Shown here piece after piece: positions 48,349-56,945 of a DNA stretch of 64,000 nucleotides (positions within the stretch are counted from its first letter, which is position 1; each line of letters begins with the position of its first letter). Source of the stretch: Nucisporomicrobium flavum (lineage in GTDB: Bacteria > Actinomycetota > Actinomycetes > Mycobacteriales > Micromonosporaceae); contig NZ_JADMLH010000030.1 of NCBI RefSeq assembly GCF_016464385.1, forward strand, positions 1 to 64,000. Direction: 5' to 3'. Position numbers and translations under genes: made by a program. The notes beneath the pieces were generated by a model that saw only the letters and a program-made list of their open reading frames with translations, searched no databases and was not told where the DNA came from.

Positions 48349-49554
48349 TCAGCCGAGCTGGCGGTCCCGGCCCGCGAGGAAGCCGGCGATCATCTGCGGG
48401 ATCATCAGCGCGGCCATCAGCGCCAGCGGCACCCTCCAGCTCCCGCTGTGCTGGTAGAGCGCACCGACGACGATCGGGCCCGGGATGGACAGCAGGTAGC
48501 CGGTGCTCTGCGCGAACGCCGAGAGCCGTACGACCACCGCGGTGTTCCGCCCGCGCAGGGCGATCATTGTCAGCGCCAGCGGGAACGCGCAGTTCGAGAC
48601 GCCGAGGAGCACGGCCCACACCCAGGGCGCGGCGGCCGGGGCGGCCCAGAGTCCGGCGTACCCGGCTATGCCGAAGAGTCCGGTGCCGACGGCGAGGCCG
48701 CTCTGCCGGGGGAGACGGCCGGCGACGGCCGAGAGGGCGAACGACAGCGGGACCCCGAGCACGGACGTCACGGCGAAGAGCAGACCGGCCGTGCTCGCGG
48801 ACAGGCCGGCGTCGCGGAAAACCTGCGGGAGCCAACCCATGATCACGTACGCCGCGGTGGACTGCAGGCCGAAGTAGACGGCGAGGGCCCACGCGACGGG
48901 CTGGTGCCGCAACCGCAGGTCCGGCGCGACGTCCGCCGCCACCTGCGGATCTTCCCGTACGCGATCCCGCGCGAGCAGGATCCACGGCGGTACGGCCACC
49001 GCCGCGACGAGGGCCCACACGCCGAGGCCGAGCCGCCAGTCGCCGCCCAGCACGCCGGTCAGGGGCACGGTGACGGCCGCCGCGGTGGACGCCCCCAGGT
49101 TGAGCGCCACGCTGTAGAGGCCGGTCATCGCTCCGACCCGCAACGGGAACCGCTGCTTGACGACGACCGGGAGCAGCACGTTGGCGAGCGCGATGCCGGC
49201 CAGCGCGAGCGCGGTGAGCGCGATGAAGAGCCCGGTCCCGCCGGCGAAGGGGCGTACGGCGAGGCCGAGCACGAGCGCCACCGCGCCCACCGCAACGGCA
49301 CCGCCCGTGCCCCATCGGCGGGCGAGCAGCGGCGCCGTCGACCCGATCAGCGCGAAGCTCACGGCCGGTACGGACGTGAGCAGTCCCGCCACCGCGGCGC
49401 TCATCCCGAGGCTCGCGCGCACCTCTTCGAGCACCGGTCCGAGGCTGGTCACGGCCGGCCGCAGGTTGATCGCCGCCAGCACGAGCGCGGTCACGGCCAG
49501 GACGGGGGTGGCACGACGCCGGGTGTCCGCGCGGTCGGTGCTGGTCATCGCCAT
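48349..49554 (-). CDS. MFS transporter, CynX/NimT family
   Basis: This is a 401-residue, ~12-helix transporter. The N-terminal AALNLRPAVTS-like segment (AAINLRPAVTSLGPVL) and VLLPVVVKQRFP near residue 135 are marks of the CynX/NimT (cyanate/nitroimidazole) class. It is divergent from a GntR regulator gene across only 22 bp. A TATGAT -10 element sits six bases upstream of its ATG, so the message is probably leaderless and repressed by that regulator through the dyad described at 49558. The transported compound is unknown. Confidence 0.86.
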   Translation of the reverse strand: MAMTSTDRADTRRRATPVLAVTALVLAAINLRPAVTSLGPVLEEVRASLGMSAAVAGLLTSVPAVSFALIGSTAPLLARRWGTGGAVAVGAVALVLGLAVRPFAGGTGLFIALTALALAGIALANVLLPVVVKQRFPLRVGAMTGLYSVALNLGASTAAAVTVPLTGVLGGDWRLGLGVWALVAAVAVPPWILLARDRVREDPQVAADVAPDLRLRHQPVAWALAVYFGLQSTAAYVIMGWLPQVFRDAGLSASTAGLLFAVTSVLGVPLSFALSAVAGRLPRQSGLAVGTGLFGIAGYAGLWAAPAAAPWVWAVLLGVSNCAFPLALTMIALRGRNTAVVVRLSAFAQSTGYLLSIPGPIVVGALYQHSGSWRVPLALMAALMIPQMIAGFLAGRDRQLG

Positions 49555-49557
49555 GCT

Positions 49558-49576
49558 CCCATCATAGAATCATGGG
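49558..49576. promoter_or_regulatory. Shared divergent promoter and GntR operator
   Basis: A 19-bp near-perfect dyad, CCCATCATAGAATCATGGG, fills the 22-bp gap between the MFS and gntR start codons. It contains both -10 elements, TATGAT (minus strand, 49566-49561) and TAGAAT (plus strand, 49565-49570). Each ends six bases before its ATG. The two promoters therefore overlap and exclude each other, and a dimer bound to the dyad would block both. Confidence 0.7.
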
Positions 49577-50239
49577 ATGAATTTGGCCCCCGTGCCGCGG
49601 GAAACCCTGTCCGGGCAGGTCATCGCCCGGCTCCGGCAGCAGATCACCTCGGGCGCGTGGCCCGTCGGCTCGCGCATCCCGACCGAGCCGGAGCTGGTCG
49701 CGCAGCTCGGCGTGGCCCGCAACACGGTCCGCGAGGCGGTTCGGGCCCTCGCGCACAACGGCCTGCTCGACATCCGCCAGGGGTCGGGGACGTACGTGGC
49801 CGCCACCAGCGAGCTGGCCGGCGTCATGCAGCGACGCTTCGCGGCCGCCGACCCCGCGCACATCCGGGAGCTGCGCGGCACGCTCGAGGCTGCGGCAGCG
49901 GGGTTCGCGGCGCGCCGCCGCACCGACGCGGACCTCAAGCTCCTCGCCACCCTGTACGACCAGCGCGAACAGGCGTGGTCGAGCGGCGAGCGCGACGCGT
50001 TCGTGGACGCCGACTCGGCGTTCCACCTGGCTGTCGTGGCGGCCTCGCACAACGAGGTGCTGATCGAGCTCTACGCCGACCTGGGGCAGGTCATCCGCGA
50101 GTCGCTGCGCGAGCATTTCGGCGCCTCGCTGCGGCCGGAGGAGTACATGGACCACAGCCGGCTGCTGGAGGCCGTACGCGCCGGCGACGCCGAGGCCGCG
50201 TCGTCCGAGGCAGCCGCGTACACGGCGACCTGCGAGTGA
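49577..50239 (+). CDS. GntR family regulator (FadR subfamily, FCD domain)
   Basis: This 220-residue repressor has an N-terminal winged helix with the GntR signature (RIPTEPELVAQLGVARNTVREAVRAL) and a C-terminal all-helical FCD ligand domain. The metal-binding-type residues are D...H...H (VDADSAFHLAVVAASHN and the later DHSRLLEAV). It probably controls itself and the divergent MFS gene through the dyad in the shared 22-bp promoter. The start is most likely leaderless. The ligand is unknown; FCD proteins usually bind carboxylates. Confidence 0.88.
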   Translation: MNLAPVPRETLSGQVIARLRQQITSGAWPVGSRIPTEPELVAQLGVARNTVREAVRALAHNGLLDIRQGSGTYVAATSELAGVMQRRFAAADPAHIRELRGTLEAAAAGFAARRRTDADLKLLATLYDQREQAWSSGERDAFVDADSAFHLAVVAASHNEVLIELYADLGQVIRESLREHFGASLRPEEYMDHSRLLEAVRAGDAEAASSEAAAYTATCE

Positions 50240-50240
50240 C

Positions 50241-51551
50241 TCAAGCGGCGATCTTGGCAGGAGCCTCGCGTTCGAGCGGCTCGCTGTGGACCAGGCTGAG
50301 CCGGGGCCGCGGTCCCACCCGCAGCCGCAGCCGGTCGCCGCTGGACCGGAGCTGCCAGGTCAGCGCCACGACCGCCGCGACGAGGCAGAACGCCCCGGCC
50401 GCCCAGATGCTCGACGGCACCCCGAAGTGCTCGCCCCACCAGCCGGCCAGGGACGCGCCGATCGGCGTGGTGCCGAGGAACACGAGCACGTAGAGCGCCA
50501 TCACGCGGCCGCGGTACTGCGCGTCCACGCCCATCTGCACGCGGTGGTTGGCCGCCTGCGCGAGGTAGATCGAGAAGAAGCCGGTCGGCACGAGCAGGAG
50601 CATCGCGACGATGAAGCTCGGCGCGAAGCCCACGGCGATCTCGAAGACCCCGAAGGCGAGCGCCGCGCCCAGCACCACGTACGCCCCGGGTCGGCTGCGG
50701 CGGCCACTGCCGGCCAGCGCGCCACCGAGCGCGCCCACCGCCAGGGCCGTGGTGAGCAGTCCGAAGGACGACGGCCCGGCGTGAAAGTTGATCTTTGCGA
50801 GGGAAGCGAGGGTGACCGGGAAGTTGAAGCCGATCATGCCGATCGCCGCCATCAGGCCGATCGGCAGCAGCAGGTCCTGCCGCTTCCACACGTACTTGAG
50901 GCCGTCGACGATGCGGGTGTCGCCCGGCTCCGCACGCTTGTCGGAGCGGTACAGGTCGCGCGCGCTCATCCGCCAGTAGCTGAAGACCGGCGCGACCGAC
51001 AAAGCCGTGGCGATGAGGAAAACCGAACCGGTCGGGAAGACCGCCAGCGCGACGCCGGCCAGCGCCGGGCCGCCGATCCGGGCGGTGTTGAACGTCGCCG
51101 CGGACAGCGCCAGCGCGTTGGGCAGCAGGGGCAGCTCGACCAGCTCGGAGACGAACGCCTGGCGCACCGGGGTCTCGATCGAGTTGGCGATGCCCAGCAG
51201 CAGCGCGAACAGGAACACGTGCCACAGCACGACGACGCCCGAGGCGACCAGGAGAGCGAAGACGATCGCCGTGACGGCGAAGACCGCATTCGCGAGGATC
51301 AGCAGCTTGCGCTTGTCGTACCGGTCGGCGAGCTTGCCGCCCCAGAGGGTGAGCACCAGCACGGGTACGAACTGCAGCGCGGTGACCACCCCGAGGGCGC
51401 CCGGCGAGTTGCCGGAGAGGTCGAGCACCAGCCAGTCCTGCGCGGTGAACATCATCCACACGCCGACCAGCTTCACGAGCTGGCCGGTGGCGAACAGTCG
51501 GTAGTTACGAACCTGCAGGGACCGGAAAGTCGTGCTCAGCACTGCCCGCAC
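50241..51551 (-). CDS. MFS exporter (MFS_3 family)
   Basis: This 436-residue protein has about twelve helices. The N-terminus RSLQVRNYRLFATGQLVKLVGVWM and the loop WGGKLADRYDKRKLL are typical of actinobacterial EntS-like exporters; IETPVRQAFVSELV marks helix 5. A basic ~45-residue tail follows the last helix. It lies downstream of a MarR gene on the same strand, about 70 bp away, a classic efflux pump/MarR arrangement. It ends 2 bp from the convergent gntR gene. The substrate is unknown. Confidence 0.87.
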   Translation of the reverse strand: MRAVLSTTFRSLQVRNYRLFATGQLVKLVGVWMMFTAQDWLVLDLSGNSPGALGVVTALQFVPVLVLTLWGGKLADRYDKRKLLILANAVFAVTAIVFALLVASGVVVLWHVFLFALLLGIANSIETPVRQAFVSELVELPLLPNALALSAATFNTARIGGPALAGVALAVFPTGSVFLIATALSVAPVFSYWRMSARDLYRSDKRAEPGDTRIVDGLKYVWKRQDLLLPIGLMAAIGMIGFNFPVTLASLAKINFHAGPSSFGLLTTALAVGALGGALAGSGRRSRPGAYVVLGAALAFGVFEIAVGFAPSFIVAMLLLVPTGFFSIYLAQAANHRVQMGVDAQYRGRVMALYVLVFLGTTPIGASLAGWWGEHFGVPSSIWAAGAFCLVAAVVALTWQLRSSGDRLRLRVGPRPRLSLVHSEPLEREAPAKIAA

Positions 51552-51624
51552 TCGGGTGCGCCTCCTCGTCGGTCGTACGCGTCATCGCCGTGTGACGGAA
51601 CGACCAGAGGTGGGGCGAGGGCAG

Positions 51625-52074
51625 TTACTGGGCCCGGGCCACCTGCTGCAGGATCTGCGCGGCCCGCTCGAGCGTGTCGCGTTCGTCCGGGCCCAGCTCG
51701 GCGAGCTGCCGGGCGAGCCATTCGTTGCGTGCCCTCTCGAACTGCGCGAACACGGCCCGGCCCTGCTCGGTCGCCGCCAGGATGACCTGGCGGCGGTCGG
51801 TCGGGTGGGGCGTACGCGCGACGAGACCGCGATCCTCCAGCTTGCCGACGATCTTCGTCATCGTCGGCGGCTGGACCCGCTCGACGTCGGCGAGCTCCCG
51901 CGGGGTCAGCGCCCCGGCCAGCTGCAGGCTCGTCAGGGCCGACAGCTGGCTGAACGTGAGATCGCCGACCGGTCGCTCCTGGCGGACCCGGCGGTTGAGC
52001 CGGGTGATCGCATCGCGCAGCGCAACGGCCAGTTGCTCGGCTTCCACCCGCTCCGCCACCGGCCGCTCCATCAC
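51625..52074 (-). CDS. MarR family regulator
   Basis: This 149-residue winged-helix protein has the recognition helix around VQPPTMTKIVGKLEDRGLV (about 69-87) and the wing with TDRRQVILAAT; the flanking helices form the dimer. A pair of overlapping TTAGC/GCTAA palindromes begins seven bases upstream of its ATG, so it probably represses itself and the downstream MFS exporter. The inducing compound is unknown. Confidence 0.88.
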   Translation of the reverse strand: MMERPVAERVEAEQLAVALRDAITRLNRRVRQERPVGDLTFSQLSALTSLQLAGALTPRELADVERVQPPTMTKIVGKLEDRGLVARTPHPTDRRQVILAATEQGRAVFAQFERARNEWLARQLAELGPDERDTLERAAQILQQVARAQ

Positions 52075-52080
52075 AGTTTC

Positions 52081-52106
52081 TTAGCCTAGCTAATGAGCTT
52101 GGCTAA
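52081..52106. promoter_or_regulatory. MarR operator
   Basis: TTAGC-CTA-GCTAA (52081-52093) is a perfect dyad. A further GGCTAA at 52101-52106 pairs with the outer TTAGCC. The cluster begins seven bases upstream of the marR start codon and is positioned to block its promoter. Confidence 0.6.
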
Positions 52107-52132
52107 CGACATTCGGAATGCGTATGACCGTA

Positions 52133-52162
52133 GTCACCGGGCACGGTAACGCACCCGGTGAC
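52133..52162 (-). terminator. Probable terminator after purine permease gene
   Basis: GTCACCGGG and CCCGGTGAC form a perfect 9-bp stem with a 12-base loop. It lies 12 bp after the end of the NCS2 permease gene on the minus strand. There is no U-tract. Confidence 0.5.
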
Positions 52163-52173
52163 CACGACGGCTG

Positions 52174-53652
52174 TCAGAGCAGTACGGCCTCCAGCGGACC
52201 GCGCAGGAAGTAGAGGACGAAGAGCACGGCCACGCCGTACAGCAGCGGGTGGACCTCCCGGCCCTTGCCGACGGCGACCTTGAGCAGCACGTACGAGACC
52301 ACGCCCGCGCCGATGCCGTTCGAGATCGAGTACGTGAACGGCATCAGCGTGATCGTGAGGAACGCCGGGATCGCGATCTCGTAGTCGGTCCAGTCGATCT
52401 GCCGGACCGCCATCATCATCAGGAAGCCGACCACCACCAGCGCCGTCGACGCCGCCTCGAACGGCACCACGGTGACCAGCGGCGCGAGGAACGTGGCCAG
52501 CAGGAACAGCACGCCGGTGACGAGGTTCGCGGCGCCCGTACGCGCACCCTCGGCCACACCCGAGGCGCTCTCGATGAACGACGTGTTGCTGGAGACGCTG
52601 GCCGCACCGCCGGCCGCCGCCGCCACGGAGTCGACGAGCAGGATCTCCCGGGTCCGCGGCGGCATGCCCTCCGCGTCCAGCAGCCCGCCCTCCTGGCCGA
52701 CCGCCACCATCGTGCCCATGGTGTCGAAGAAGTCGGTGATCAGCAGCGTGAAGATGAACATGATGACAACGAGCCAGCCGGCCCGGCCCCACGAGTCGAG
52801 CACGTTGAAGTGCCCGAGCAGCGACAGGTCCGGGGTGTCGACGATCTTGTCGGGCAGCGTCGGCACGTTCAGCGACCACCCGGAAGGGTTCGGCTTGCCG
52901 TCCACGAACGACGGCCCGATGTTGCCGATCGCCTCGACGACGATCGCCAGCACGGTCGTGCCGAGGATGCCGAGCAGGATCGCGCCCTTCACCTTGCGCA
53001 CGAAGAGCACGAGCGTGAACAGCAAGCCGACGCAGAAGACCATCAGCGGCCAGCTCGTCAGCTTGCCGCCGAGGCCCAGCTCGACCGGCACGGTGGTGCC
53101 CGACGCGTCCGGGATGCGGCGGACGAACCCGGCGTCGACCAGACCGATGATCATCAGGAACAGACCGATGCCGACGCCGATGGCGGTCTTCAGCTGCGTG
53201 GGCACGGCCCGGAAGACGGCCGTACGCAGCCCGGTCAGCACCAGGACGGCGATGATCACGCCCTCCAGGAAGACCAGGCCCATCGCGTCGGCCCAGGTCA
53301 TCTCGGGCGCGATCTCGTACGCGACCAGCGCGTTCACGCCCAGCCCGGCGGCGAGCGCCAGCGGGAACCGCGCCACGACGCCCATGAGGATCGTCATCAC
53401 GCCGGCGACCAGGGCCGTACCGGCGGCGAGCGCCGCGACGGGCAGCTTCCCGCCGGTCTTGTCGACGCCGGCGGCGAGGATCAGCGGGTTGAGCACGACG
53501 ATGTAGGCCATCGTGAAGAACGTGGCGAGGCCGCCGCGCACCTCGCGCCCGACGGTCGAGCCGCGGGCCGAGATCTCGAAGAACCGGTCAAAACCGTTTC
53601 GGGGGGTACGCCCGGACGAGGCGAGTCCCTCGTCGGCGGAGGTAGTGGACAT
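52174..53652 (-). CDS. NCS2 family purine permease (AzgA-like)
   Basis: This 492-residue permease has about 13-14 hydrophobic segments. Motifs of the AzgA (hypoxanthine/adenine/guanine) branch are visible: TFFTMAYIVVLNPLIL near residue 45, FPLALAAGLGVNA, TDFFDTMGTMVAVGQ and SSNTSFIESASGVAEG(A)RTG. It imports purine bases by proton symport. The ATG at 53652 has GGAAGGG upstream; the frame is open to 53745 but without signal. It is divergent from the small DUF2530 gene. Confidence 0.9.
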   Translation of the reverse strand: MSTTSADEGLASSGRTPRNGFDRFFEISARGSTVGREVRGGLATFFTMAYIVVLNPLILAAGVDKTGGKLPVAALAAGTALVAGVMTILMGVVARFPLALAAGLGVNALVAYEIAPEMTWADAMGLVFLEGVIIAVLVLTGLRTAVFRAVPTQLKTAIGVGIGLFLMIIGLVDAGFVRRIPDASGTTVPVELGLGGKLTSWPLMVFCVGLLFTLVLFVRKVKGAILLGILGTTVLAIVVEAIGNIGPSFVDGKPNPSGWSLNVPTLPDKIVDTPDLSLLGHFNVLDSWGRAGWLVVIMFIFTLLITDFFDTMGTMVAVGQEGGLLDAEGMPPRTREILLVDSVAAAAGGAASVSSNTSFIESASGVAEGARTGAANLVTGVLFLLATFLAPLVTVVPFEAASTALVVVGFLMMMAVRQIDWTDYEIAIPAFLTITLMPFTYSISNGIGAGVVSYVLLKVAVGKGREVHPLLYGVAVLFVLYFLRGPLEAVLL

Positions 53653-53786
53653 CGGTGCCCTTCCACGGGAGCGAGCGGCAACTGTTACGCGCATCGAATC
53701 AGACCGCTGACCTCGGTAAAAGATCAGTACTGTTACAACCGTCACGGAACCCCACGGACGATCACCGCCGACGTACCCTCAGGGAC

Positions 53787-54128
53787 GTGGCCGACCTGTC
53801 CCCCGCATCGCCCGCCGCCGCGCCGGGCCCCCGCCCCGCGCCGGAGCCGCACGTGCCCGGCCTCGACGCGGTGACCGGGACGAAGCCACGCCCCGAGCCG
53901 CTCGACCCGCCGATGGTCCCGTTCGCCGTGGGCGGCATGGCCGCATTCGCGGTCGCCGCAGTGGTGCTGCTGCTGGCGCACGGCCCCTCGGACTGGCTGC
54001 GGATCGCGGTCGCCGGCCTGCTGGTCGGCATCCCGGGCCTGATCACGATGCTGCGCCACGACGCCCACCGGCGCCGCCGCCGCGCGCTGACGCACCCGGA
54101 CTTCAAAGTCACCGACACCGCCGGCTGA
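53787..54128 (+). CDS. DUF2530 small membrane protein
   Basis: This is a 113-residue protein with a Pro-rich N-terminal ~45 residues, then two hydrophobic helices (VPFAVGGMAAFAVAAVVLLL and IAVAGLLVGIPGLI) and a basic tail (RHDAHRRRRRAL). It matches the DUF2530 pattern of actinobacteria. The function is unknown. The GTG start is probably leaderless, with TACCCT about seven bases upstream. It is convergent with the DUF3027 gene. Confidence 0.75.
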   Translation: MADLSPASPAAAPGPRPAPEPHVPGLDAVTGTKPRPEPLDPPMVPFAVGGMAAFAVAAVVLLLAHGPSDWLRIAVAGLLVGIPGLITMLRHDAHRRRRRALTHPDFKVTDTAG

Positions 54129-54170
54129 GCCCCCGCGCCGGTCCGGCCGGGAGCCGCGCCGCGCCGGCCG

Positions 54171-54992
54171 TCAGCTGTGGCCGTAGTCCTCGGCGGGCTC
54201 GCTGCCCTCGACCGAACCCGGGGCCCGGCTCACCGCGACCGCCTCGACCTCGCTGTCGTCGTACACCGTGGGCAGCTCCTCGACCGGCTGCTCCGTCGAA
54301 CCGAGCAGCGCCTCCGAGTGCGCGCCGCAGCCGTGGTCGGCGCTGACCGCGCGGGCGTCGTCCGGGGCGTACAGGTTGCCGCAGACGCCGAACATGCTCC
54401 GCAACGAGCCGGCGAGCGGCAGGTAGAAGCCGCAGGTGCCGCACTTGGCGTTGCGCGGGGCGGCCGTCGCGATCGGGGCCTCGGGGCCGGAGTCGCCGTC
54501 GTACCAGCGCTGGGCGGTGTCGAGGCGGCCCTCGCGGGACATCACCCGGGACCGGCCGAGGCCGAGCTCCCAGGAGACCTCCTCGACCGCGGCGTCGTCG
54601 CTGAGCACGTACCCCGGGGCGAGCCGCTCGTCGTCCGGCGCGGTCGGCATCAGGTCGCCGACCCCCAGGTCGCCCGGCTGGACCCGCTCGTTCCACGGCA
54701 GCCAGCCCGGGGCGAGCAGCGCGTCGGGGCCGGGCAGCAGCACGGTCTCGCAGACCGTGACGTGCCGGGACCGCGGCACCCGGGTCACGGTGACGGCCCA
54801 CCGCCAGCCCTTGTAGCCGGCCAGCCTGCTGTCGAAGAAGTGCGTCACGACCCGGTCGCCCTCGGCCACGGCCTCGAGATGCTCGCCGATGTCGGCCGGA
54901 TCAACCTCGGTGATGGCGCCTCGCGCCACCCCGACCGCGTCGGCGCAGACCTGGTCGAGTCGGGCGGCACGGCCCGCGGTCCTGGTGGTCAC
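54171..54992 (-). CDS. DUF3027 protein
   Basis: This 273-residue soluble actinobacterial protein has the DUF3027 core: RLDQVCADAVGVAR at the N-terminus, GEHLEAVAEGDRVVTHFF, GYKGWRWAVTVTRVPR and LLPGPDALLAPGWLPWNERVQPGDLG. A four-cysteine element (CGTCGFYLPL ... CGN) near residue 180 probably binds zinc. The function is unknown. The GTG at 54992 follows GGGGAAGAA. It is divergent from the MFS gene at 55086 across about 93 bp. Confidence 0.83.
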   Translation of the reverse strand: MTTRTAGRAARLDQVCADAVGVARGAITEVDPADIGEHLEAVAEGDRVVTHFFDSRLAGYKGWRWAVTVTRVPRSRHVTVCETVLLPGPDALLAPGWLPWNERVQPGDLGVGDLMPTAPDDERLAPGYVLSDDAAVEEVSWELGLGRSRVMSREGRLDTAQRWYDGDSGPEAPIATAAPRNAKCGTCGFYLPLAGSLRSMFGVCGNLYAPDDARAVSADHGCGAHSEALLGSTEQPVEELPTVYDDSEVEAVAVSRAPGSVEGSEPAEDYGHS

Positions 54993-55085
54993 GGACCCAT
55001 TCTTCCCCACGCATGGGAGCCGGTGGCAACGACTCCCCCACATCCGGACGTTGGAGGGCTCGCGCCGATGCGACAGGATGGGGCG

Positions 55086-56945
55086 ATGCCGCTGCTTCCC
55101 ACCCTCGGACGCACCGCCGGCACCGGTATCAAGGCCCTGCGGATGCTGGTGCGCGGTGGCATGCGGGGCAGCGCCTGGGCGACCCGGCGGGTCGGTGACG
55201 CCCGGGCCCGCGGCGCGGCGAACGAGGTCGGCATGATCCGCCTCTTCGACCTGCACGCGCTGTCCTGCGCCGGCGACACGCTCATCGCGATCGGGCTGGC
55301 CGGCACCATCTTCTTCAACGTGCCGCTGGGCGAGGCCCGCAGCAAGGTCGCGCTCTATCTGTTCATCACGATGGTGCCGTTCGCGCTGCTGGCACCGGTG
55401 GTCGGCCCGCTGCTCGACCACTTCCGGCACGGCCGGCGGTACGCGCTCGCCGTGACGATGCTGGGCCGGGCGTTCCTGGCGTACGTCATCTCGGACAACC
55501 TGCTCGGGTGGGGCCTCTACCCGGCCGCGTTCGGGGTGCTCGCGCTCTCCCGGGCGTACGGTGTGGCCCGCTCCGCCGCCGTGCCCCGGTTGCTCCCCGA
55601 GGGGGTGGGCCTCTCCCAGGTCGGCGCCCGGGCCAGCGTGTACGGCACCTTCGCCGGCGCGGTGGTGGCCCCGATCGGCCTGCTCGCCTTCAAGTTCGGT
55701 CCGCAGTGGCCGCTGCGCGTCTCCTCGGTCATCTTCGTGGTCGGCATGGTGATCTCGCTGCGCCTGCCGCCCCGGGCCGACTCCGACCCGCCGGAGGCGG
55801 TGCCCCGGCCGTTCCGCACGATGCTGCGCCTGCGCCGCGGCCCGGACCGCCCGCTGTCCGGCAGCCTGGTCATCAACACGCTGATCGGCAGCGCGAGCTT
55901 TCGCTGCCTGTACGGCTTCCTCCTGCTCTACCTCGCGTTCGCGGTGAAGGCCGGAGGGCTCGGCACCGACCTCTTCGGACGCGACGTCGGCAGCCAGGGC
56001 GCGGTGGCAGTGGTCGGCGGCGCGCTGGCGGTCGGCACGTTCCTGGCCACCGCGGTCGGCACCCGGCTGCGGATCCGCCGCCCCGCCGCCCTGCAGTCCA
56101 GCGGCCTGACCATCACCGCCGGCGTGGCCGTCCTGTCGGCGATCTTCTTCACGCTGCCGATGGTGGCGCTGCTGTCGCTGGTCGCCTCGATCTTCAGCGG
56201 CATCTCCAAGCTCGCGGTCGACGCGAGCATCCAGGAGCGGGTCCCCGAACGCCTGCGGGCCAGCGCGTTCGCGCACTCGGAGACGGTGCTGATGATCGCC
56301 TGGGTGGTCGGCGGCGCCGTGGGCATCATCCCGCTGGACGGCCGCGTGGGCATCGCCGTGGCCGCGGTCTTCGCGGTGGCGGCGGCCGTACGCGGCACGA
56401 TCGTGGCGGGCCGGCTGCGCAAGGAACGCCTGCACGGCCGCCCTGACCTCGCCGCGGACGAGCCGGGAGCCGCGGACGAGCCGGGAACCCCGGCAGGGCC
56501 GGGAGCCGAGGGCGAGCCGGTCACCGCTCCGATCCCGACCTCTCCCGCGCCCGTCGGCGCACCCCCCTCACCACGCTCGGCGACGCCTGCCCCCGGCCCT
56601 GCGACGTCCCCGCCGCCGGCCGCTGCGCACCCCAAGCCGGACATCGCCGCCCCGCCCGCGCGGGAACGTGGCGGGAAGCGGCGCCTCTTCTCCCGCTCGT
56701 CGGCGAAGAACGACGCCACGGCCGGACCGCCGCCGCCCCCGGCCGCTGAGCCCTCGACCGCCGACCGGCCGCTGCCCGGACCGCCGACGCCCGGACCGCC
56801 GACGCCTGGACCGCCGATGCCTGGACCGCCGATGCCGATGCCGACGCCGGCGAACGACGACCTCGCCCCGCCCGGCTTCCACATCTACCGCCCGACCTCG
56901 TCCACCCCCGACGGCGGCCCGCGCGGCGACGAGGCGGACTCGTGA
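55086..56945 (+). CDS. MFS protein with long proline-rich C-terminal tail
   Basis: This is a 619-residue protein. Residues ~60-455 are an MFS-type membrane region (LLDHFRHGRRYAL loop, SRAYGVARSAAVPRLLP). Residues ~460-619 form a Pro/Ala-rich cytoplasmic tail that includes a basic RERGGKRRLFSRSS patch and about four 5-residue repeats of the GPPTP/GPPMP type. It probably exports an unknown compound or scaffolds others through the tail. The ATG has GGATGGGG upstream. Its stop overlaps the mqnB start (GTGA), so the two are translationally coupled. Confidence 0.8.
   Translation: MPLLPTLGRTAGTGIKALRMLVRGGMRGSAWATRRVGDARARGAANEVGMIRLFDLHALSCAGDTLIAIGLAGTIFFNVPLGEARSKVALYLFITMVPFALLAPVVGPLLDHFRHGRRYALAVTMLGRAFLAYVISDNLLGWGLYPAAFGVLALSRAYGVARSAAVPRLLPEGVGLSQVGARASVYGTFAGAVVAPIGLLAFKFGPQWPLRVSSVIFVVGMVISLRLPPRADSDPPEAVPRPFRTMLRLRRGPDRPLSGSLVINTLIGSASFRCLYGFLLLYLAFAVKAGGLGTDLFGRDVGSQGAVAVVGGALAVGTFLATAVGTRLRIRRPAALQSSGLTITAGVAVLSAIFFTLPMVALLSLVASIFSGISKLAVDASIQERVPERLRASAFAHSETVLMIAWVVGGAVGIIPLDGRVGIAVAAVFAVAAAVRGTIVAGRLRKERLHGRPDLAADEPGAADEPGTPAGPGAEGEPVTAPIPTSPAPVGAPPSPRSATPAPGPATSPPPAAAHPKPDIAAPPARERGGKRRLFSRSSAKNDATAGPPPPPAAEPSTADRPLPGPPTPGPPTPGPPMPGPPMPMPTPANDDLAPPGFHIYRPTSSTPDGGPRGDEADS

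Noticed and set aside
54171..56435. 754-residue minus-strand frame opposite the MFS gene
   Set aside because: Only the last 273 codons (DUF3027) are real. The rest is antisense to a clear membrane-protein gene.
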